64,000 nucleotides of DNA from Shewanella woodyi ATCC 51908. GTDB lineage: Bacteria > Pseudomonadota > Gammaproteobacteria > Enterobacterales > Shewanellaceae. The position numbers were made by a program, and so were the translations under genes. The stretch spans positions 868,001-932,000 of the forward strand of contig NC_010506.1 of the NCBI RefSeq assembly GCF_000019525.1. The letters run 5' to 3'. Shown piece by piece: positions 59,304 to 64,000 of the stretch; the first letter of the stretch is position 1; each line of letters begins with the position of its first letter. Below the pieces are notes generated by a model. The model saw nothing but the letters and a program-made list of their open reading frames with translations, was not told where the DNA came from and did not search any database.

Positions 59304-59813
59304 ATGGAACGACGTACCTTTCTAACCACTGCGCTGGTTGGCACGGCGACTTTGGCGCTAGGGTTGAGTGTCTACTCCCCTGAACATATTCGGGTTAATA
59401 AAGCGCTGGATAGTGAACATAGGTTGCTATTTAGTGTGTTACTGCCAGTGTTTTTAGAGGATGCGCTACCCAATGTTGAAACGACTCGGGTTGCGGCACA
59501 AAATCGAACCTTAGATGCGATTGCAGAGACTATCTCGCACCTGCCGCAAGAGGGTCAAGCTGAGCTGGAACAGCTGCTGGATATGCTAGAGCAGAGATTA
59601 GGCCTACTGGTGTTAACTGGCAGCATGACCCCATTGATGATGCGTTCTCCCGATGAGCTTATCTCAATGTTGGAGTATTGGCGCAACAGCTTTATCGATT
59701 TGATGGTCACGGCATATCAAGGGTTGAGAGAGCTGGTGATGGCAAGCTATTACGCGTGCCCTGAGCACTGGAGCCGGCTTCATTATGCTAAACCTACCTA
59801 TTTTGATAATTAG
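59304..59813 (+). CDS. Tat-exported gluconate 2-dehydrogenase subunit 3-like protein
   Basis: 169 residues from MERRTFLTTALVGTATLALGL, a twin-arginine (RRTFL) signal; AAGGGGGAG precedes this ATG, and a start 42 bp upstream is rejected. The mature part is helical (LLFSVLLPVFLEDALPNVE, LEQLLDMLEQRL). It matches the small third subunit that accompanies GMC dehydrogenases and may carry the large subunit through the Tat system. It lies 68 bp before the GMC gene. Confidence 0.78.
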   Translation: MERRTFLTTALVGTATLALGLSVYSPEHIRVNKALDSEHRLLFSVLLPVFLEDALPNVETTRVAAQNRTLDAIAETISHLPQEGQAELEQLLDMLEQRLGLLVLTGSMTPLMMRSPDELISMLEYWRNSFIDLMVTAYQGLRELVMASYYACPEHWSRLHYAKPTYFDN

Positions 59814-59881
59814 ATCAGTAAAGCAGTACTGATGAGTTCGGTTAAAAAATAATAACAATATGAGTGTTTGGAGGTGATGCA

Positions 59882-61480
59882 GTGGCGATACAAGATCCCA
59901 TAGAGGAGGGCTTGGCTTCGGGGTGGAAACATATCGATGCCAGTCAACTGAGTGAGGGCAGAACCCTTGAAGCCGATGTTGTTATTGTTGGTAGTGGTGC
60001 CGGCGGTGGAGTTGCTGCTGAGATCTTAACTCAAGCGGGGCTCTCTGTGATCATCGTTGAGGGCGGGCCGCTTAAATCATCTAACAGCTTCAATATGGAG
60101 GAGAGAAGGGCTTATCCGAACCTCTATCATCAAGCGGCTGGGATGAAAACTAAAGACAAAGCGATCGGTATCTTTCAGGGGCGAGCTGTCGGTGGATCAA
60201 CCACAGTTAACTGGACCACCTCCATTCGAACACCTGAGCCCGCGCTTGAGTTCTGGGCAAAGGAGAAGTCGGTTACCGATCTCTCCAGAGCCGAGCTTGA
60301 TCCCTGGTTCCAGAAGATGGAGGAGCGGCTGAATATCTCCAAATGGGAGTATGAGCCTAACCGTAATAATCAGGCATTAAAAACGGGCTGTGAAAAACTG
60401 GGTTGGGATTTCACTGTCATCAAGCGTAATGTAAAAGGTTGCTGGAATACTGGCTATTGCGGCATGGGCTGTCCGGTAAATGCTAAGCAATCTATGTTAG
60501 TCACCACCATACCTTCAGCATTGGATTTAGGGGCCACATTAGTCAGCAGGGCTAAGGTGATTGAACTTGAACACCACAATGGCAAAATCACAGGGGTTAA
60601 AGCCCAAGCCCTTGATGAGCAACTAAAACCGACCGCTATTGAGCTGAACCTCAAGGCTAAACATTATATTTTGTCTGCGGGGGCGATCCACACGCCAACT
60701 ATCTTGATGCGCTCAGGGACAGATGATCCCCACCAGCTTCTGGGTAAGCGAACCTTCCTCCACCCAACTCTGCTCAGCGGAGCTGTGTTTAGCGACCCAA
60801 TCAATGCCCACAGCGGCGCACCACAATCCATCTATAGCGATGAGTTTGTTTGGCGTGATGGCGCAGCAGGCGAGCTAGGTTACAAGCTTGAAGTACCGCC
60901 TGTGCACCCAATCCTTATCTCATCAAAAACAATTGGCTACGGTAAGAGTCACGCAGCCTTGATGGAGAACTTCAATCAGTTGCAGGTAACCATTGCCTTA
61001 GTGCGCGATGGTTTTCATCCCGATAGCCAAGGTGGACAGGTCCATCTTACTGATACTGGGTTTGCGCTGGACTATCCATTGACCGATGCTTTTTGGCACT
61101 CTGCCAGACGGGCATTTGCCAGCATGGCAGAGTTGCAGTTTGCTGCGGGGGCAAAACAGGTGTTACCCATCAGCGAAGGTGTGAGTTACCTTAACAGCTG
61201 GAAAGAGGCTAAATCTGTGATTGCCGATATGGAACTGGCGCCGCTAAAAACCGTCGTGGCATCGGCTCATGTGATGGGTGGCTGTGCTATGGGAGAAGAC
61301 ACCAAAATAGCCATGGTAGATAGTCATGGTCGCTCCCACTACTACGAGAACCTCTCCGTAATGGATGGCTCTATCTTCCCCACAAGCTTAGGGGCTAACC
61401 CGCAACTGTCGATTTATGGAATGACCGCAAGAAATGCAACCAAACTGGCAGAGGAGTTAACCGCTTCTTCTTTAGCTTAG
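59882..61480 (+). CDS. GMC-family FAD dehydrogenase
   Basis: 532 residues from GTG at 59882, seven bases after GGAGG; a GTG 18 bp upstream overlaps that site and is rejected. The FAD motif ADVVIVGSGAGGGVAAEIL is near residue 33, and GRAVGGSTTVNWTTSIR is the next GMC block. The Cys cluster GCWNTGYCGMGCPVNAKQS resembles gluconate 2-dehydrogenases. The C-terminal catalytic region has HVMGGCAMGED and GANPQLSIYGMTARNA. It would oxidise a sugar or alcohol at the membrane, but no cytochrome c subunit gene is adjacent. Confidence 0.87.
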   Translation: MAIQDPIEEGLASGWKHIDASQLSEGRTLEADVVIVGSGAGGGVAAEILTQAGLSVIIVEGGPLKSSNSFNMEERRAYPNLYHQAAGMKTKDKAIGIFQGRAVGGSTTVNWTTSIRTPEPALEFWAKEKSVTDLSRAELDPWFQKMEERLNISKWEYEPNRNNQALKTGCEKLGWDFTVIKRNVKGCWNTGYCGMGCPVNAKQSMLVTTIPSALDLGATLVSRAKVIELEHHNGKITGVKAQALDEQLKPTAIELNLKAKHYILSAGAIHTPTILMRSGTDDPHQLLGKRTFLHPTLLSGAVFSDPINAHSGAPQSIYSDEFVWRDGAAGELGYKLEVPPVHPILISSKTIGYGKSHAALMENFNQLQVTIALVRDGFHPDSQGGQVHLTDTGFALDYPLTDAFWHSARRAFASMAELQFAAGAKQVLPISEGVSYLNSWKEAKSVIADMELAPLKTVVASAHVMGGCAMGEDTKIAMVDSHGRSHYYENLSVMDGSIFPTSLGANPQLSIYGMTARNATKLAEELTASSLA

Positions 61481-61937
61481 GGAAGGGGTAAAGCTGAGAA
61501 GGGCGGGCTTCGCCCTACTAGGGCGGCACTGCGTGCCTTCGAGGACGACCCTCTGGAGTACGGAACGCGTTGCTTACGGAATAGCCTATGGCTACAGGAA
61601 CGCTTCGCTGCTAGAAAAGGCTGAGCATCTTTCATTGCCGTCATCCCGGGCTTGTTCCGGGAGCCATTCTTGTGGATTTTAGCAATGGAGCGAGGGCGAT
61701 ACTACGTGCCTTCGAGGACGTTCGCAGGCTCACTGCTAGGAAGCTGCGCTGCGATAAGCTCAAGAGATAAATGCTTCAAGTATCTTTTTGAGTGGCCTCA
61801 TTGGGCAGACTTGGAGTTTGATTGCTCTTAGGTAAGCATGACTTTATCGATACTCCCGGGCTTGTTCAAGACTTGGGATAAGGACGCGGCTTCGCGCGGC
61901 CTATCCTATTTGTTAGTACATATGATATTTAACGAAA
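61481..61937. other. non-coding region with REP-like and degenerate palindromic repeats
   Basis: About 455 bp. At 61637-61666 is a gtcatcccgggcttgttccg palindrome-like unit, with cccgggcttgttc seen again near 61855. Two copies of the block cgtgccttcgaggacg lie at ~61534 and ~61709, and tacggaacgcgttgcttacg near 61560 recalls the region after metL. No gene is credible here. Confidence 0.6.
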
Positions 61938-62498
61938 TCATATGGAGCTTAGCCTTCCCTTAGCAAGTGCGGAAAGTGAGGTATTATCTAGCCGCAGTGT
62001 AAAGGTTTCAGAGTTAGCAGAATCAGCCATTGTACAACTAATATCGACCTTAATTTTATTATCTGGGGATAGGTAACCATCATCAATTTCGATTATTTCA
62101 CCAGATACTTCAATCTGTCTTTTTTGTAAAATAAAGCTATATTGTTCTTCAAGTGCTTTACTGTGGCTTCTATAGACTGAAAGGCATTCATCTCTATTTA
62201 AGTTGAATTTATCAGCTAAAATCGAATACATCTTCTGTTCTTTTACAAGAGTTTGAACTCGAACTCTGTCGAAAGGTGAACTACTAGGGTGTTCTGATTT
62301 ATCTAGTTCTATTACTAGAGTTGGATATGGGAAGCCTTCTAGTTTATTTTCATGAACTGCGGGTATGGATTTGCCAACCAACTCAAGCAAAGTCATATCT
62401 ACTAATTCGATTTCTGTTTCTAAACTTAACTCACCTTTTTCTGTACAACCAATACAGAAAAGTAGAAATAATGTTGTCGTAACTATTCGAAGTCTCAT
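61938..62498 (-). CDS. lipoprotein of unknown function (possible integron cassette)
   Basis: 186 residues. The signal MRLRIVTTTLFLLFCIGC has a lipobox (CIGC). The mature part has no motif I recognise; it contains paired acidic/hydrophobic stretches (VDMTLLELVGKSIPAV, LSPDNKIKVDISCTM). GGAAGGAATTCGA precedes the ATG, directly after an attC-like right end. Higher AT content than the core genes. It is the last of the minus-strand genes at this edge. Confidence 0.65.
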   Translation of the reverse strand: MRLRIVTTTLFLLFCIGCTEKGELSLETEIELVDMTLLELVGKSIPAVHENKLEGFPYPTLVIELDKSEHPSSSPFDRVRVQTLVKEQKMYSILADKFNLNRDECLSVYRSHSKALEEQYSFILQKRQIEVSGEIIEIDDGYLSPDNKIKVDISCTMADSANSETFTLRLDNTSLSALAKGRLSSI

Positions 62499-62512
62499 TC
62501 GAATTCCTTCCG

Positions 62513-62613
62513 GGCTAACGTGCTGCTAATAAGTAAGCCAAGTGTTGTTGGTCGATTTGTTCAGCAAGTGGCGTGATAATCTTGGTGAATCTAAATTTAG
62601 TCGCTCGTTATAT
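62513..62613 (-). repeat. attC-like integron recombination site
   Basis: Read on the minus strand, the stretch begins atataac at the stop codon of the upstream gene and ends gttagcc just before the next ribosome site. The outer arms AACGAGCGACTAA and (inverted) AACGTGCTGCTAA match at 10 of 13 positions, with inner ccaag / cttgg arms. Length is 101 bp. Imperfect ends, a stop codon inside the left box and a gene start right after are the marks of attC, although the core boxes deviate from RYYYAAC/GTTRRRY. Confidence 0.5.
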
Positions 62614-62973
62614 GCACCTATCGTATTGAATAGACAGGTAGTGACTTACTTTACCATTTACCAATACTTCAGAAACGCAATAATAACCTTTATTAGGAGG
62701 AGCATAGATTTTTGAATGAATAACTGTATTAGATGGAAGCTTAAACCGTCCAACTGACTGAGCCTTTGCTGCTTTATAAGATGAGCCACCATATACCGAG
62801 ATTGGTTTAAGCAAATAGCTCTGACCGTAACTAATTCTGTCAGGCTCTAATCCAAAGTCAAATTCTAATAATTGGAATATTAAAAAACCTAGAGTTAGAG
62901 CAAAACCCATTAATGCCGAAATCAAGCGAACCTTTGTTTTAATTTTCAATCTTACTCTATGCGTATGATTCAT
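62608..62973 (-). CDS. hypothetical membrane-anchored protein (possible cassette)
   Basis: 121 residues. A basic N-terminus (MNHTHRVRLKIKTKVRL) and one TM segment (ISALMGFALTLGFLIFQLL) are followed by a periplasmic domain with two cysteines (YYCVSEV and DRCI). No family recognised. Its TAA stop is part of the attC-like site. AT-rich upstream region. Confidence 0.6.
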   Translation of the reverse strand: MNHTHRVRLKIKTKVRLISALMGFALTLGFLIFQLLEFDFGLEPDRISYGQSYLLKPISVYGGSSYKAAKAQSVGRFKLPSNTVIHSKIYAPPNKGYYCVSEVLVNGKVSHYLSIQYDRCI

Positions 62974-63206
62974 AAGATATATAACTATCCTGTAGATTTA
63001 CTTATTTCTGGTTAGTATTTAATACAATGACAGTACCGAATCTTCTATTGCCATTCAATTTTTCCTTAACTCTATAGTTTGTCATCGATTCTCAATGCTC
63101 TTCTTACTGTTATAACTTATCGGGAAGGCTGAGGGGGGATTAAATCGAAATAAAGGTTGTTTTGTCAGCTTGAAAGGATTGACGATGTTTCTCTGACTGT
63201 CCGTTG

Positions 63207-63659
63207 TTAGCCCTTGTTAAGCTCCAGTTTCATTGGTTGAAACCTAAGTCCTGAGGCCTCAGAAATACCTCCTGATAGAACGAAACCAAAGCTTAAATAG
63301 GCGTTAACAGAGGTCAGGGATGCACTGACTGTAATAGTATCACTTGTGGTGAAGGACATTATTGATAAGAGCAGTGATCTACCCACTCCTTGCTTTTGAT
63401 GTTCGGGTGATACGAAAAGCATTGATATATGACGCCCATCTTTTAACTCGATGATCCCTTGGATTTTTTCATTTTCTTCGCATACCAGAATATCTATATT
63501 TTCTTTCAATCTAGCGGTAAAACTATCTACAGAGGATATTTTCTGAAATGTAGAAATCCCCACATCCGATAATGATGGAGCAACCGATTTCATGAACGAG
63601 TTTAAACATACAGAGCTGACTTGAGCAAGGTCTCTATCTTCAAGCTTCCTGATAATCAC
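63207..63659 (-). CDS. GNAT-family N-acetyltransferase
   Basis: 150 residues starting GTG ATT ATC AGG (MIIRKLEDRDLAQVSSVC), preceded by AAGGAAG; an ATG 30 bp upstream would begin inside the attC-like repeat. Acetyl-CoA binding motif A is MLFVSPEHQKQGVGRSLLLSIM (Q-x-x-G-x-G). The substrate is unknown. The stop lies in gggctaacaac, resembling the left end of an attC. GNATs are frequent cassette genes. Confidence 0.82.
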   Translation of the reverse strand: MIIRKLEDRDLAQVSSVCLNSFMKSVAPSLSDVGISTFQKISSVDSFTARLKENIDILVCEENEKIQGIIELKDGRHISMLFVSPEHQKQGVGRSLLLSIMSFTTSDTITVSASLTSVNAYLSFGFVLSGGISEASGLRFQPMKLELNKG

Positions 63660-63674
63660 ACGATCTTCCTTAGA

Positions 63675-63725
63675 ACATAACGCCGACATAGCCCATCGAA
63701 GGCCGTGTTGATGCCATTGTTAAGT
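63675..63725 (-). repeat. short attC-like site between the last two genes
   Basis: On the minus strand it runs from acttaac, a perfect RYYYAAC box, to gttatgt, which pairs with it at 6 of 7 positions. It is 51 bp long, the inner arms are weak, and it is shorter than usual attC sites. Confidence 0.35.
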
Positions 63726-63728
63726 TTA

Positions 63729-64000
63729 TTACCAGTTATAGGAAACAAGAGTGACAACACCTGAACCATAAGGTTTATTGTGTGATCTCATATCTCCACA
63801 GCCCTGATAATCAAAAATTAGTTGTTTAAAATTAGAAATCACTAAATCATTGCCGGATTTTTCAATCATGAGAGGTTTTGTGAAAATAAGATAAAGCTGA
63901 TTATCTAACTCTAATATCAGTTTATTCTCTCTTTCTAGCGAGTAAGTCAATCTATGTTGATTATCGCCCGGGCGGCCAAACCAGCCATCAGGTAATTGAA
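63729..64000 (-). CDS. hypothetical protein, partial (5' end beyond the right edge)
   Basis: The frame is open through the right edge, so only the C-terminal ~89 residues are seen. A TTG at 63950 is not needed as a start, since the reading continues upstream with LPDGWFGRPGDNQH. The rest has LILELDNQLYLIFTKPLMIEKSG and LIFDYQGCGDMRSHNKP. It is soluble and beta-rich, and no family is recognised. An attC-like segment follows the stop. Confidence 0.6.
   Translation of the reverse strand, partial: QLPDGWFGRPGDNQHRLTYSLERENKLILELDNQLYLIFTKPLMIEKSGNDLVISNFKQLIFDYQGCGDMRSHNKPYGSGVVTLVSYNW

Noticed and set aside
63116-63220. A third attC-like site after the GNAT gene
   Set aside because: The left end gggctaacaac looks right, but no matching right end with paired inner arms was found.

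Overview
The window is chromosomal DNA from a marine-type gammaproteobacterium, most likely Shewanella or a close relative. The evidence is a CRP almost identical to the enteric protein, metB-metL-metF with a MetJ operator, uvrA separated from ssb by one MFS gene, a curli locus with csgEFG/csgD facing csgBA, an ast operon, and secreted S8 and M9 proteases. Calls rest on reading translated proteins and motifs; no database search was run. I saw no tRNA, rRNA, CRISPR array, insertion-sequence transposase or prophage.

Layout. 1-4540: methionine genes (end of metB, metL, metF). 4590-11980: small genes and metabolic singletons (lipoprotein, hydrolase, Cys-rich protein, a secreted 20-residue-repeat protein, PIG-L deacetylase, EamA exporter, FAD oxidoreductase, and a MarR/VOC pair with a clear operator palindrome). 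12000-20400: DeaD helicase, M28 peptidase, UvrA, YajR-like MFS, SSB. 20640-25380: complete curli secretion and subunit locus with an unusually large, acidic curlin. 25830-31420: secreted subtilisin-like protease and M9 collagenase, convergent. 32000-39640: quinone oxidoreductase, galK-galM, Kef-type antiporter, HDOD protein. 40160-45050: astC-astA-astD (arginine succinyltransferase pathway) and a DUF1338 protein. 45060-49380: PhoPQ-like two-component system, PepSY protein, crp, Sel1-repeat protein. 49590-55990: CzcCBA-type heavy-metal efflux operon. 56025-56590: dense tandem repeats. 56700-58900: yheT-yheU-prkB. 59300-61480: Tat-exported small subunit plus GMC dehydrogenase. 61940-64000: small genes of unknown function, all on the minus strand, separated by attC-like inverted repeats, which resembles the end of an integron cassette array.

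How the genes work together. Surface and extracellular functions dominate: curli fibres (CsgA/B subunits, CsgE/F/G secretion, CsgD regulator) and two large secreted proteases suit a surface-attached, protein-degrading lifestyle. The ast genes would let the cell use the arginine released. A CRP-like site lies upstream of astC, and crp itself is in the window. The metal efflux operon carries the acidic transmembrane motif of CzcA-type pumps.

The intergenic DNA holds at least three repeat classes: a ~235-265 bp element with terminal inverted repeats (two full and two reduced copies), 7-bp heptads and an 80-bp tandem repeat after the efflux operon, and short dispersed palindromes. The points most worth following up are the ~18-repeat curlin, the attC-like sites at the right edge, the MITE-like family and the secreted W-L-K-G-N/P-D-A repeat protein.
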